The notes under the pieces were generated by a model. That model saw nothing but the letters and a program-made list of their open reading frames with translations. It was not told where the DNA came from and ran no database searches. Shown here piece after piece: positions 20,809 to 32,533 of a stretch of 64,000 nt of DNA. How positions within the stretch are numbered: the first letter of the stretch is position 1; every line of letters starts with the position of its first letter. The stretch comes from Aureobasidium sp. EXF-3400 (Eukaryota > Ascomycota > Dothideomycetes > Dothideales > Saccotheciaceae). Both the position numbers and the translations under genes were made by a program. Where the stretch lies: the NCBI GenBank assembly GCA_024195585.1, contig SWBL01000001.1, positions 410,184-474,183 on the forward strand, in the 5' to 3' direction.

Positions 20809-21783
20809 GCTTGTTCAAAGGTCACGACCGTGGAGAGGCGAAGAAAGTTTTGCATTTGATGGGCGTTGTTTTCCGCTTCTGGGAGGTTGCAAGGCCGTAT
20901 GTTGACTTTGATGGCAACGGACTTTCATTCACAAAAACAGCTTCTGATGTGTATTTCGAAACGTAGAAATGAGATTGCTGCTCTTCCTAAACAATCCACA
21001 AACAGTTTCCTCACATTGTAAAATTGTTTCAGAATCACTGCAGGTTGATTATGGCTATGTAGTGTAACAAAGGTTGAACCTTACACGTTCAGATGAATGG
21101 CTCACTGGGTACCTGCATCGATGAAACAGCGCTGCTGTTCATGCGATCGTGAGTCCTGTTTTGATGCACGGCACTAGAATTTTATCACTTCACGCCCTTG
21201 TTCATGGCCTTGTGGTTTTCTGCGATCAACGACTGCGTCTTGAGAATCGACAAAATAATGTGCAAAGCATGCAGAAAGTGCAAATCAGCCGAGAATCACA
21301 CTGCAAAGCCCCCGCTCATGGCGCATTTCAGCATCCCCTGACACAATCTCCCTCCGGTGCCAGCGAAGCGACCTGCCTGAAAGGGCTTTCTACTATAGCC
21401 CGCTCCTCACTGATATCAACATCACATGATCTGATTCATATGCAGTGATGGCTCGGTCTGGTCGGTGACGGGCATGAAGCATTTCTTGCTCTTCCCGTTC
21501 GTGTGTGTTGGTGGCGTCGAGTATTCAGATGCCAACAGAGAGCGAAACCCAACGACAGCGCATCCCACCTGACCACACCTTTAGAGCCAGCTCTTCCTTT
21601 TTTTCTGCGGTTCGAAATTGCAGTCGTCATGTGCTGCAAGCTGCCCAGCAAGTGATATTTGGTTTGTCGTGTGCTGGTTCGGTCTTTCCTTAGTTTTCGT
21701 TCCTGCTCTCAAATAAAACTTCTGGGTACAATGCTCTCAAGAGCGAACTGATCGACTGCTGAATTTGATCCCTCTGACACCGA
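20809..21783. other. Intergenic, no gene supported
   Basis: About 975 bases holding the SPT5 3' UTR and the promoter of the following gene. No feature is recognised. Confidence 0.5.
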
Positions 21784-23461
21784 ATGGCAACGAGTTACGC
21801 GATGACTGGCTACCGAGGGGCACTCGACCTCTCAAACGAGCTACTTCACGATATCCTCGACCTCATAGCAGCCGATCCCGAGAGACTTGTGAGTGTCGAC
21901 AAGCGAGCGTATCTATCTCAAGAAAGCTTCAGACCGGACCCTCTACCTTCTCAAGACCAAGTCGTCAACATTGGCAAGTTTAGACTACTATGTCGACGAT
22001 TTGCTGCTCTAGGTGCTTCTCATCAATTTGCACGTGTCACGACCAGGTTCTCGTCGAAGGGACTTGCCAGACTTGAAGCTATTGCCGATCAGCCGCATCT
22101 TGCGAAACATGTCAAGAAGTTCAGCTACAAGGTGTCTTATTTTTGCACCCAAGGTATACAAAAACCACAGTATCAACCAGAGATTCTTAGGACGGTTTTA
22201 CTGATATTTGCTTCTCAAAGGTCGAGAAAGTATACAAACGCTGGACACACAGATACAACAAACTATTGGCAAAACCAACATCGAACGATTCCGCTGCAAA
22301 ATCTACGAACAGCAGAAGATCTTAAACTCCAAACGAGACGTCGAAGTCTTACGAAAAGCTATGAAAGCATTTATCGCACTCCAACACGTCCAAATCCTAC
22401 GAGTCCAAGACCAAGAAGACGAAAAACTACTCACCTACATCCGCTACCATCAAAACATCACTCAAGCCGTCGAGTTGAAATGGGCACCCGCCTGTGCCCA
22501 CAGTGCCAAAACAATAGGAACTGCATTGCTGGAATCTCGATCACCATGTTCACGCTTTTCCTCTCCAATGCTAAGTCCCCAAAGCGCGTTGGTGCTTGCA
22601 GAAAATCCCACTGGATCGTTTTCAACACTAGCAGAACGACTTACTTGTTTGGAACTGCACTTTGACGATGGATACTTCGACGACAATACTGATTTGGAAA
22701 CTCGCATGTCTGAGCTTTCTCAATTGTTTAAGACTGTGTTTTTGGCTGCTGTGAATATGGAAGCTATCCATGTGGGGTTTCCCTCCCATCGACCTATTGG
22801 ATTACCTCTGGAGACGATTTTCCACAATGTGACGTGGAATAAACTCGTTGCGTTTGGGATACAAGGCTGGCGACTTCACGATCATGAGATTATTGCCTTT
22901 GCTGCTCGACATAAAGACCGACTGCGAGGACTAAGGTTCAGAGATGTAATGCTCAGAGAAGGCAGTATGTGGAAGTCTATCCTCAGTTTCTTGCATACGG
23001 AGATGAGAAGGTTGGATTGGGTGAGTCTAAGGAGGATAGACTATGCTGCTCACTTTGATACGGTGTGGGAGAATGCGGGTATTGAGTTACCTGATGATCC
23101 GCCTGGGGGATTGAGTTCGGATGATGAAGACTCTGATTCTGAAAACGATGGTTACTGGGATGAAGCAGAACAAGATGATGAGGCAAATCACTCCACCACG
23201 GCATCGGATTGGGATAGTCTGAACAATTCCGACTCTGAAGACGAAGATGCAGAAGAGCGCGGCAGAGCAGCGCACGAGATGGACTTTCCACCATTGCTTT
23301 CGCCGGTCACGCCGAACTCGGGGCCTTGGTGTAATTGCAACAGAAGGGCTTTTCCTGTCAGTGTTGATGACTTGGGAGATGATGGGATAAGTGTGGATAC
23401 CAAGCAGTGGAAAATGTGGGAGAAGTGGGTGTTGGGGAGATGTCCTGAACATGGTGTCTAA
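21784..23461 (+). CDS. F-box-like domain protein with acidic C-terminus
   Basis: Best model is two exons, 21784-22153 and 22221-23461, giving 536 aa. The 67-nt intron has donor AAG|GTATAC, a TTACTGATA branch site and an AAAG acceptor; phases agree and the frame is open on both sides, but the acceptor is weak. The N-terminus (LDLSNELLHDILDLIAADP) is F-box-like. Then come FRLLCRRFAALGASHQFARV and KHVKKFSYKV. Exon 2 has LQHVQILRVQDQEDEKLL, followed by LLESRSPCSRFSSPMLSP, LAERLTCLELHFDD, NMEAIHVGFPSHRP and DRLRGLRFRDVMLREGSMW, which read as degenerate leucine-rich repeats. An Asp/Glu/Ser-rich region (about 425-475) precedes a Cys pair (WCNCN) and the C-terminus GRCPEHGV. A large ascomycete family has this layout; the target is unknown. 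Confidence 0.75.
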
Positions 23462-24186
23462 CCGTTGAAGAAAAGGGTGGTTGCTTGAAGCGCCGGCTGA
23501 GATCGAGAGGTACTGGTATATCTTTCTTACTCCACAGAAATCGTGAGGGTTGGTTTGGATCTGTAGAAATGTACTGAGCTCTCCTCTTCTTTAGTTGTGT
23601 CAGAAGCAGACAGGAAACCACATCCCTCCAAGTGAAGCCAGCAGTACCATTCTCCTTCACTTCCCCCCTCCACCTTATAATCCACCAAAACCCCTCACCT
23701 CTCAGCAAATCGGTAAGTTGGTCTACTTGGTAACCACACCTATTTGCGATAAAACTCCCGAAGAGTTTCCTGCAGCAGGTCGTCGGTTCGATCCTCATAA
23801 GAAGCAGATTCTTTTCACTCTATATCTGCAAAGGTAGAATACTTTGTAGGATGGAGGGGGTTTTCCCTAGCAAGCTAAGAGGCTGCTTGGTTTTTTGCTT
23901 TAGAGTTTGGCTTGAGGTACTCTTTCTTCCTAGGTTTGCTTTGTCAATGAGATTTTGGATTGTTTGATGTAGCGTTGGTGGATGTATTGATTAGCAAGGG
24001 GTGGAGTTATGAAAGCAGCTGCAGATAGGCCTGAACACAGAGTCGATCGGCTACGCGCTTCCACCAAATACTTAGATTTTTTTTTCTCAGTCTCCAGTAG
24101 ATGGTTTGTAAAGACCCAAGGAAATCAATGTTGTTGTGAAAAGACAATCTCATTCAGATGGGACCAGGGATCTCCAGATCATCTAT
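23462..24186. other. Convergent 3' spacer, no gene supported
   Basis: About 725 bases between two 3' ends. It contains a lone GGTTCGATCC near 23785 that resembles a tRNA B box but has no tRNA around it. Confidence 0.5.
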
Positions 24187-25365
24187 CTATAGCGAAGAAG
24201 CCGTCTTCTGAGCATGCTTTTTTCTAATCTCCGTACTGCTAAGCTTGCCCTCAAAGTTCTGCTGCGATGAAGCGCTGGACGTCTCTGTAGAGTCAAGAAC
24301 ATCGACTTCCAAGACATCCAATTTGGGCCATCCATTTTCGGTGCGCTTGTCATTGACAGCACTGCCGCCAGCTCTGGTTTCTGCTGAGATGATGAGAGCG
24401 GAGATTTCCTTTTCAGTGATTGTTGGGCCGAAGGGATCCCAGATCTCGACGCATCGAACACTCAAGCCATTCGGGTATTTGATGTTTACTGCGTGACCGT
24501 TTGGACCTGAGTTTTTCACCTCTTCTACGACAGGATCTGCGGCATCTGCAGGAGCAAAGCTGAGGATGGCGTCTAGGAAGCGGTGAACTGATGTTTGACG
24601 AGCTGACCAGCTTTCGAGTTGCTCGGCGTATTTCTTGTTTTTGAGTAGCTCATCGCCTGTGATGCCTATCGTCAAGACGGACTCGGCTTTAGTTTGGTCG
24701 AGGGCAAAGGCGGTCATGGTAAGCAAGAGTTTGTGACCAATATGCAAGTGATCAAATGTGCCACCAACAGCAACATGGTGGTGTTCTTTAGCCGATAGAC
24801 GAGGAGTTGTAGAAGGTCTCGATGCTCCAGATGTTGGATGGCAATCGCATTGGTGATTCGCAGCAGCCTGCTTTGCAGCAACAAAAGCACGAACAAAGAC
24901 TTCTCCTTGATCATTCTCTACACCGAATGCATACTGCCATGGACGCCCGCTAGCAGCCAAAGACTGCAAGTCGAGCACAGGACCATATGATGAGGGATGT
25001 GCAGAAGCGTCGAAACTAGATTGAGGAGACCAGGCGATTGGAAGAATGCGGACGTCAACACCGTCAGCATCTTCAACATTGATATGCTCCTGAGCAGCAA
25101 TCAGACAAATAAGTTTGTAGACGGCGGCAAGGATAGTCTGAGTAGGTGCGTAGAGTTCAGTCCGCGGAATGGCAGCCTGTGCGGTCAAGTGCGGTATGGC
25201 AAGAGCAATATCGAGAATCGAAGGCTGAACAGATTCCTTGGAAGCCAAATCGGCCTCTTTCAGGACTTGTGTGAGTGTGTCGGCATATAATTCTTTAAGG
25301 GCAGGGATAGTGGGTGGTGATGGCGGAGGGGGAAGCAAGAGAAGAAAACTCGCAGCGTCATCCAT
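24187..25365 (-). CDS. CAB4: Phosphopantetheine adenylyltransferase (CoA synthesis)
   Basis: A single exon of 392 aa from ATG at 25365; the frame continues upstream but MDDAASFLLLLPPPPSPP is the usual fungal start. Residues about 197-212 read AVGGTFDHLHIGHKLLL. This is the nucleotidyltransferase signature with the HIGH motif, where the first His stabilises the transition state. Then come LTIGITGDELLKNKKYAEQLESW and, near the C-terminus, IWDPFGPTITEKEISALIISAET, equivalent to the second ATP-binding segment. The enzyme transfers AMP from ATP to 4'-phosphopantetheine to form dephospho-CoA. As in other fungi there is no fused dephospho-CoA kinase. A long N-terminal domain of unknown function (about 1-190) precedes the catalytic part, as in yeast Cab4. 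Confidence 0.93.
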   Translation of the reverse strand: MDDAASFLLLLPPPPSPPTIPALKELYADTLTQVLKEADLASKESVQPSILDIALAIPHLTAQAAIPRTELYAPTQTILAAVYKLICLIAAQEHINVEDADGVDVRILPIAWSPQSSFDASAHPSSYGPVLDLQSLAASGRPWQYAFGVENDQGEVFVRAFVAAKQAAANHQCDCHPTSGASRPSTTPRLSAKEHHHVAVGGTFDHLHIGHKLLLTMTAFALDQTKAESVLTIGITGDELLKNKKYAEQLESWSARQTSVHRFLDAILSFAPADAADPVVEEVKNSGPNGHAVNIKYPNGLSVRCVEIWDPFGPTITEKEISALIISAETRAGGSAVNDKRTENGWPKLDVLEVDVLDSTETSSASSQQNFEGKLSSTEIRKKHAQKTASSL

Positions 25366-25655
25366 GTTGATATAGTAGAAACCTGGGTGAGAGAGTAGAT
25401 AACAGGATGTAAGAGTGACAAGAAACTGATGCAAAGATGTTATATGGTCGATGATGAGTTGGTGAAGAGCATTGCATAAAAGTGTGGAGCAAGCTGTCGT
25501 GGCTGACGTTCGGTATCAAGTCGTAGTCGTAACGCGGACCGTGCGGATCATGGTTGATCAAGGGCTCGACGAGGCAGCGAGGACTTGTACTAAACTCCCT
25601 CTTCTCTTTGAATCTACATAGATTTTGACACGAGTAGTTGAACTGGACTCTGGTC

Positions 25656-27722
25656 ATGTCGCATAATAATAAAAAGTCGATCGCGACGGGGCTGGGACTG
25701 AGCACAGCATCTCTCGGGGCTATCGGGAGTCCATCATCTTTGGCCGACATGCAGCATCGCCAGCAGCAGCAGCAACATCACCCTGACCAAACCGCGTTCC
25801 ATCACCAACCACAGCAACAAGCTGCTAGCCAGGTCGCGTCGTCGTCACATTTGGGCAGCAATCGCGCGATAGCATCGGCGCCAGCGCCAGTACCAGTATA
25901 CAGGACATCGGCGAAAAGTGCCATGTCGGGTCTCGACCAGACGCCGAAGAAGGGCGACTTTAACATACAGCTTCAACAAGCCACGCCCACCCATTCGTCC
26001 TCGTCGCAACAACAACAGCACAACATGTCCAATCTACCAAACACTCTGCTCCCCGGCGCTTCTTCGTCTTCGCGACCACCGACCACTGCCACCACCTACT
26101 CGGCCCCGCAAACCATCCCTACCATGCCCCCTCCTATCAACACCAACCAGCAACAGTACACACCGCGTCCACCTACCCTCAACTCTCAGCACAGTCACTC
26201 GCGCTCGAGTCCTGCCGGCTTGGACCAAAAGTACATTGCATTCTCCACCACTCCTACAAAAGGCTACAACTCTGTCACCCCCTCGTCAAGCCATTCTCCC
26301 CTAGGCTTGGCCGACATACGCCCTCGCACCAATTCAGACCTGCTAAATCGCCATGGCGGCCAGTCGACTGCCGTCTACGATTATCCTCCCAGCCAGACAA
26401 ACTGCAGCTACATGGCTCCGTGGGCCGCCTACTCTTTTGATTGGTGCAAGTGGCCGGTGCCCAACGGTAACAGCTGTGGTAAGATGGCCATTGGCAGCTA
26501 CCTTGAGGATCCTCATAACTTTGTGCGTCGCACTTACCAAATCAACACAATTGGCTATCCATGCTGACTAGGCTTGCAGATTCAAATCGTCGACACGCAG
26601 ATCGCGCCCCAAGACCAATCGACCATGGGCGGTCCCGCCTACGGCATTGACTACGTCAAGGTCGCAGAAGCCACTTGCGCATATCCAGTAACGCGTATCT
26701 CGTGGGAACCGCCATCATCATCTAAACAATCAACCGATCTCCTCGCTACTTCGGGCGACCACTTGCGCCTGTGGTCTCTTCCCTCTTCCTCGCAGCCCGC
26801 CATGCTGTCCAACAACATCAATCGATCCGCCTCGGTCAACATGCGCGACCCACCCACCCAAAAGTTGCAGCCTCTTGCCCTTCTTTCAAATTCAAAGACT
26901 CCTGAACATACCGCTCCCTTGACCTCTCTCGACTGGAATACTTTGTCGCCGAAGCTTATTATCACATCAAGCATCGACACAACCTGCACCATTTGGGACA
27001 TTCCTACACTCACTGCGAAAACGCAGCTGATTGCACATGACAAGGAGGTTTTCGATGTTCGATTCTGTGCAGGCAGCGTTGATGTCTTTGTCAGCTGTGG
27101 CGCTGATGGAAGTGTACGAATGTTCGATTTGCGAAGTCTAGAGCACAGCACCATCATCTACGAACCCTCGGAAAAGTCGGACAAGGATAAAGGTGTGTTT
27201 CAATTCGCTATGCTTAGTAATGTGAACCTAACTAATTCGACAACAGCGGCTATGCCAGCATCTCCAACAAAATCATCAGCAGCAGGACTACCAGCATCCC
27301 CTCCTCTTCTCCGTCTTGCCGCTTCACCACACGATGCACATCTCTTGGCAACTTTTGCTGCCGAGTCGAATATTGTGCGTATCCTTGATGCCAGACAACC
27401 CGGCACCGCTCTACTCGAGCTTCGCGGGCATTCCGCAGCACTCAACTCAATAGAATGGAACCCCAGCCGGCGAGGTATGCTTGCCAGTGGTGGTGATGAC
27501 AGCCAAGTGCTAGTCTGGGATCTTCTCAACTCTGGCAATGGAGCCAGTCTCAACGGCGGTGGCGCACAAGGCGAAGCTCAAGCGAAGGGTCCTTCGGCAA
27601 GTTGGAGAAGTGACTACGAAGTCAATAACATTTCTTGGGCGCCGCAGAGTGCTTTGACAGGCCAAGGGGGTGATTGGTTGGGCGTGTGCGCTGGCAAGGG
27701 AGTGTGGGGTGTCAAACTGTAA
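25656..27722 (+). CDS. WD40 protein of the DCAF7/WDR68 (AN11) type
   Basis: Three exons: 25656-26522, 26580-27192 and 27247-27722, giving 651 aa. Intron 1 has GTGCGT..TGCTGAC..GCAG. Intron 2 has GTGTGT..CTAAC..ACAG and is 54 nt, in frame and stop-free, so it could be read as coding. The first 250 residues are low-complexity Gln/Ser/Pro/Thr. Then comes YMAPWAAYSFDWCKWPVPN, followed by KMAIGSYLED and IQIVDTQI, the signature opening of the DCAF7 propeller. WD repeats follow: VTRISWEP to LRLWSLP, TSLDWN to CTIWDIP, VFDVRF to VRMFDLRSLEHSTIIYEP, HDAHLLATFA, SIEWNPSRRGMLASGGDDSQVLVWDL. DCAF7 proteins are adaptors for kinases and CUL4-DDB1 ligases. The N-terminal extension roughly doubles the usual 340-residue length. 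Confidence 0.88.
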
Positions 27723-28265
27723 TGACCTTGATGATTGAGCAGCAGAGATCAAATTTGCATATAATGCGAGCGGCCTTTGAACGCATTTACGACTGGTCCG
27801 GCGACACAGATGGTGGTTGGAGGTTGGAAGCGAGGCGTCCTGTTGTGGGATAAAGTATAGTAATGCTTTACACCTTTTCCCTCCGTGCGATTTTCTTGAA
27901 TATTCTGTGCAACCAAAGGATCGTTGGCATTGTCAATGAAACCCCCAAAGACAGACGGATCTGCATCGTGTCTTTCTCCAGGCTGTCCGCAACAGTGCCT
28001 GCGTGCTGCTTAAGAATCATGGGCCGTATCTTTTGTGTATGTGTGCTTGTCCGAAGATCTTCTCATATCTCATGTCTCATCTCTCGTGAAGTCGTGTCCC
28101 TCCTCATCTTCTCGTGGTCTCTGTGTCGCGACTGCTGCGCTAAGCACCCCCAACGTCTTGCGACCTGCTCTACCATGCAATCATCTTCGTGGCCTTCTTC
28201 TTCCATCCTCTCCCTTCCTCATTCCCTTGCGTTTTATTTCTTCTTCTTCTTCTTACACCTTCTCT
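27723..28265. other. Convergent 3' spacer, no gene supported
   Basis: About 540 bases, pyrimidine-rich near 28190-28265 (CTT repeats). No gene is seen. Confidence 0.5.
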
Positions 28266-28626
28266 TCACTCCTCGACCTCAATCTTCCTGATATGTTTCC
28301 CCGGCACGACGACCAGTCCCACAAATCTCTTCACCATGTCGACCTTTAGATTCTCTGTAGAGCCTGAAAGTTCATGTGTGTATGCTGCGTCCGAGATTGC
28401 GGAGGGAGACGGTTGACGGTATTCGTGAGTTAGGGAGAGGATGATGTTAAGTTGCTGTGATTGAGTGTTAGAGGAGAGATATGAGAGGAGAAGGAGGGAG
28501 GCAGCATACACTATCGGTACATTTCATAGTGCCGACAAAGATTCGTGAGTCGGTGGTGTGGATGCGGAGGGTTTTGTTGAGGAGGTGAGTGAGGTATTCT
28601 GTTGCTTCTGCATTGGAGGTGTCCAT
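28266..28626 (-). CDS. NAA38: LSM-domain NatC auxiliary subunit (NAA38/LSMD1-like)
   Basis: Two exons: 28626-28510 and 28454-28266. The 55-nt intron has GTATGC..CTAAC..CACAG. The product is 101 aa. Residues 8-35 (EYLTHLLNKTLRIHTTDSR followed by IFVGTMKCTD) form the Sm1 motif; after the intron comes QLNIILSLTHEYR; the C-terminus FVGLVVVPGKHIRKIEVEE is the Sm2 motif. This order and the PGKHI segment fit NAA38, the small subunit of NatC, which acetylates N-terminal Met-hydrophobic proteins on the ribosome. An insert of about 20 residues separates the Sm motifs. The frame is open upstream for about 54 codons without an ATG, so an extra 5' exon is possible. An Lsm8-type spliceosomal protein is the alternative, but the length and Sm2 favour NAA38. 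Confidence 0.78.
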
Positions 28627-29400
28627 TTTTCTGCTTGGACAAGGTGTAATTCCTCGAAGGTTGCTGTTCTTAAGTGAGGAAAGTGCTGTACCTGGATTGT
28701 GAGAGAGTCGTTCTTTCCATTCGGGTAGAGGTGAAGAAGTTGTTGTCAACACCACTGTTGGGGACGCGATGGCTTCGCTCTTGCTCAAACTCTCTCTTTG
28801 TGGTCGACTACCTCTACCTCATTCCACCGACATCGTCTACTGTGTTGTTACAGGCATACGTGTCGACGAATGTAGTGTACGGCACGAGACATGGCGCCCA
28901 CCTTATCGTCGTTCGAGCAGGGTTCCCCTCAACATCGAGTTCCTTTTTGTCTGCCGTCGAAAGTCAATTCATCTGGTTATCTCACGTTGTTCTGCTGAAA
29001 CTCAATTGATATCGCTAACCCCGCTGCATCTCATCATTCTTGCATACATCATTCGATCTCTTTGACTTCCTCAGACGTTCGAAATGCTGTGTGAAGGTGT
29101 GATGGGCTTGGAGCATGAGGCATTGGTGTCGTACTTACCAATCATAAGGGTGTAGCATACATGTTCACACCCGAACAGATCGTAAGTGAGGGCAATCTTC
29201 CTCATCATTCCACTTCTGCTTCACTCTCTATCTTTGGCTCCACTTGCTTCACTCGCTTGTCTATATCTTTTCTTTCTCCTCGACGTGCGTCTTTCTCTTC
29301 TTGACCTCAACCTCAACTACGTCTTACTTGCCCTACTTCCACTCTTCACGACTTGTCCTTAATAGCAGTCTTACTCTACGCTTACTTTGTAGACAAAAAG
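28627..29400. other. Divergent promoter region, no gene supported
   Basis: About 775 bases between NAA38 and the next plus-strand gene, with pyrimidine-rich stretches (for example 29230-29390) that fit a fungal leader. Confidence 0.45.
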
Positions 29401-31386
29401 ATGGCACCACAGACTCCTGCATCGTCGCCGAAGTCTGGCTCGTCAAGATCACCGAGGTCACCAAAGTCGCCAAAGTTCTCTTGGTCACCTCGACACCGCC
29501 AGGCTTTGTTCGTGTTTCATCGACGACGTATGAACGACGACCAGATTGCGTTTACTTTCAACAAGATGTTTGACCGAGAGATTCGAGCCCGAGGCTTTCC
29601 TAATGGTCTTACGAAGACGACTATCAACGCGCAGTACAACAAAAGCTATCGTACATCGTGTCTAGCGTGGCAAGAGATCGAAGCATGTCAAGATGTCGAG
29701 CTCGAATGGGTCACTCGAGAGATGGAGAGATTGGATGTCACGGGCTCGCCTTTGAATTCTCCAACCTTGACACCTCGAGTTCAGAACTCATCCCAAACTC
29801 CAAAGTCAGGCCAACTTGTAGCCGTAGTCATCGAGACTCGCCAGCAGGTTGCCACTGTTGCTCCTCGCAATATCTTCAACAAGTCACCTCGGTGCATGAT
29901 CACACATGAGAGAACGAGGACGGTTGGAGGAGAGCAGGTGCCAATAATTCGAGCAACCGACACGAATCTCGTTGTTAAAAACCCTGTCACACCGGCCGAA
30001 GCTCATTCTCCAGTCCCGGAACTCCTATTCAGGTTCTACGATGACCAAAGCCAAGGGGTCAGGACACGAGACGGCGAAATATCTGGCCGACATGCCTTCT
30101 TGCCATGTGGTCCCCCGGCTCCACCATCGTGTACGGACGATCGCTTGTTTACCGCCATTCTCTGCCACTTGAACAATGATGATACCGCATCGGAGCTGAT
30201 AAGCACTACATCCAATCTCTTCTTTGCTATGCGGCTAGCAGCGAAGTCGAGCGCGAACCCACGAATCTATGTTATTCGCGGCGGTGCTTTACCGAGAGAA
30301 AAGGTTTTCCATGTCAAACCCTATCACTTGCGCTACAAAGACGAGGTGCTGTTTTACAACGGGAAATACAGGAACCCGTCGTCTCACGAGTATGCAGTAT
30401 GGGCTACAATTCCGCGGCCCGCTATCATCTACGACTTTGCGTTTGCTGACCTCGAGCGCCACCTTGTCAGCAACCCATACATGGCGTCCGTTTTTCGTAT
30501 CGATGAGATGAAAACTAGGAAAGGCAACACGAACATTTTACAAAATTTCGGGAAAGACAAGGTAGATCTCACACTTGCAACGATCGAAGGGATTGCTAGA
30601 TTGATGCCGCAATTTGGCATCTCCGTTACCAGTCCTGCACCCGTGATCGCACGACTTATCTCAGAGATCGTACGTAGTTTCAAGATCGTCCTCCCAAATA
30701 CCACGCCAACACAGTGGGACATCCTCGGCGGAGCCTTTGCATTTGCCCTCTCGCACTACGGAGAAAAGACACACGTTGCGGAAACTTATCTCGTACAAGC
30801 AAAAGAGGCATTTCTATCAGGCGTAAGAACCGGTCTTGGAGAAATGAATTGGCATCTCGATCCTATAAAGCAAGCAAAGATGATCAAGAAAGGGCTCTCT
30901 TTGGGTCTGGGTGTCGGTCAAGCTAAGGTCGACACAGCGAGACTTGAGAGGAACAAGAACTTTAGGAACAGCATTTCTCGGTTCGCATATACGGAGAAGA
31001 ACACGGAGCCCAATCAGGATATGATGATGGACGACGATGACACTCTGATCGACGATGAAGATCTAGCTGTCGAGAACATAACAATCAACAAAAAGCCTAC
31101 CCTAGCTCCGATGAAGAAGACGCAAGATGAAGTGGTAATGATCTCTGACGACGAGGACGAGGAAGAAGACGAGTACGAGGACTGTACTCTAGTCGAGGAC
31201 GAGATTGAAAGAGCCAAGACCACTATCGAAGAACACAACGAGAACGAAGAAGAAGAAGCCGAGACCGATATCGAGGACGCCATCATCGTCAGAACTCCTC
31301 CGCCTTCATCTCAACGCAGCAGGGCCGCGTTTGCAAGAGAAGCATCTCACTCGAGCCGAAGGTTCGACGAGACCTTCATCATTTAA
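29401..31386 (+). CDS. Unassigned protein with SP-rich N-terminus and acidic C-terminus
   Basis: A single exon of 661 aa. I do not recognise the family with confidence. The N-terminus is a Ser/Pro/Lys run with SPRSPKSPK repeats. Residues about 40-110 (RQALFVFHRRRMNDDQIAFTF to ACQDVELEWVTREMERL) look like a small helical DNA-binding or homeodomain-like segment (FNKMFDREIRARGF, then YNKSYRTSCLAWQEIE). A folded central region follows (VPELLFRFYDDQSQGV, FLPCGPPAPPSCTDDRLF, then YVIRGGALPREKVFHV and YAVWATIPRPAIIYDFAF), which could be an ADP-ribosyl-type or unknown domain of fungal proteins. The C-terminal 130 residues are strongly acidic with several SDDEDEEED runs. Right after the TAA stop the same frame continues with a short acidic segment. 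Confidence 0.75.
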   Translation: MAPQTPASSPKSGSSRSPRSPKSPKFSWSPRHRQALFVFHRRRMNDDQIAFTFNKMFDREIRARGFPNGLTKTTINAQYNKSYRTSCLAWQEIEACQDVELEWVTREMERLDVTGSPLNSPTLTPRVQNSSQTPKSGQLVAVVIETRQQVATVAPRNIFNKSPRCMITHERTRTVGGEQVPIIRATDTNLVVKNPVTPAEAHSPVPELLFRFYDDQSQGVRTRDGEISGRHAFLPCGPPAPPSCTDDRLFTAILCHLNNDDTASELISTTSNLFFAMRLAAKSSANPRIYVIRGGALPREKVFHVKPYHLRYKDEVLFYNGKYRNPSSHEYAVWATIPRPAIIYDFAFADLERHLVSNPYMASVFRIDEMKTRKGNTNILQNFGKDKVDLTLATIEGIARLMPQFGISVTSPAPVIARLISEIVRSFKIVLPNTTPTQWDILGGAFAFALSHYGEKTHVAETYLVQAKEAFLSGVRTGLGEMNWHLDPIKQAKMIKKGLSLGLGVGQAKVDTARLERNKNFRNSISRFAYTEKNTEPNQDMMMDDDDTLIDDEDLAVENITINKKPTLAPMKKTQDEVVMISDDEDEEEDEYEDCTLVEDEIERAKTTIEEHNENEEEEAETDIEDAIIVRTPPPSSQRSRAAFAREASHSSRRFDETFII

Positions 31387-32533
31387 GACTGCAGTGATGA
31401 TGAAGATTATGTCGCAGACAGTGATATAGAGTAAAGTAAGGTTAGACCGTCGTCGACGGATTCGCTATCCCACGACCTCACCTCTCGCAGCGAGTGCCAT
31501 CCTTAGCAAACACAAACGATCGATGACGACGACGAACGCAAACCCCCCTGTCTATAACTTCAGCAGAGCTGATGATGTCCATTACATCACTGACCAAAGT
31601 GATGATGAGAACTATGTCGATGTCGAGGTCGATAACGACGATATGGAGCTTTAAGGTGCGCAATATGTCATTCGTAGTTCGGGGGAGAAGAAGATGAAAC
31701 ATGGCTAGCAAAGACAGAAAACCAAAGAACCAGGGACGATGATAATATGTGTTTCGTTTCAGTAGCTGAATTCAAAGAAGACCGTTAATCGTTGAATACA
31801 GTGCATATCAAGATGATTATGCTTTTTCCTCACTAGGTTCTATGTGGAATTGTGTAACAAATGTATCCCTCCATGCGAGCGTGACTTCAAGGCATATGGA
31901 AAAAGCACGCGAGTCTCTTCTGTGCGATTCTGTATATCTGACATTAGGAGACAGACTGCCAGATCCATGCGACCACATGCTGTTGTGTACAACTCCAAGA
32001 ATTTGACAAGCCTTCTCGAGTTGTGTGACAGTGCATCACACGAGAAGTGTGCGAGGTGATGAGTCTGGTACTCAACCTTCCAAGCACGGCGAGGGCTTGG
32101 TCGCTGGCCCCATTCCCGAGACGGCGGCTCAAAGTGGGAGTGCCTAGTAAAGAGCGAGGTAGGATTGGAGAACTGAGTATATCTGATAAACCGGGATACG
32201 ATGCAGACAAAGCATTATGTTGAGTGTTCGATACAGAAGTGGATAAGGGAAAATGGATGTGCGATGCTTCCAACTGGACAAGGGGACAAGTGGTGGAAGG
32301 GACTTACGATGCGTAAACATAGCTAGCACTTGCAGTATTAGAAAGGCAGCGGCATTGCTTATTGTAACGATTTGGACTCGGTATGTGACCTTGAGAGAAG
32401 CGGATGATATTGTGGTAAAGACCCAAATACCCTCATCTTCAACCCCTTCTCTCCATAGATATTCACTCTACGATCACTCACTCTATCCGAGGTGCTTTCA
32501 AAGTTCATTAGATTCACTCCTCACACATCTTCA
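31387..32533. other. Spacer with small acidic reading frames
   Basis: About 1.15 kb. Directly after the TAA, 15 in-frame codons encode DCSDDEDYVADSDIE before the next stop. A separate small frame with ATG at 31523 and stop at 31654 encodes 43 residues, again acidic (DQSDDENYVDVEVDNDDMEL). They resemble each other and the tail of the preceding protein, so they may be remnants of its 3' end. No other gene is supported. Confidence 0.45.

Noticed and set aside
23770..23800. GGTTCGATCC resembling a tRNA B box
   Set aside because: No acceptor pairing, D arm or anticodon arm can be placed around it.
28627..28788. N-terminal extension of the NAA38-like protein
   Set aside because: The frame is open for 54 codons but contains no ATG (only TTG at its start) and no phase-compatible intron was found, so the start is placed at 28626.
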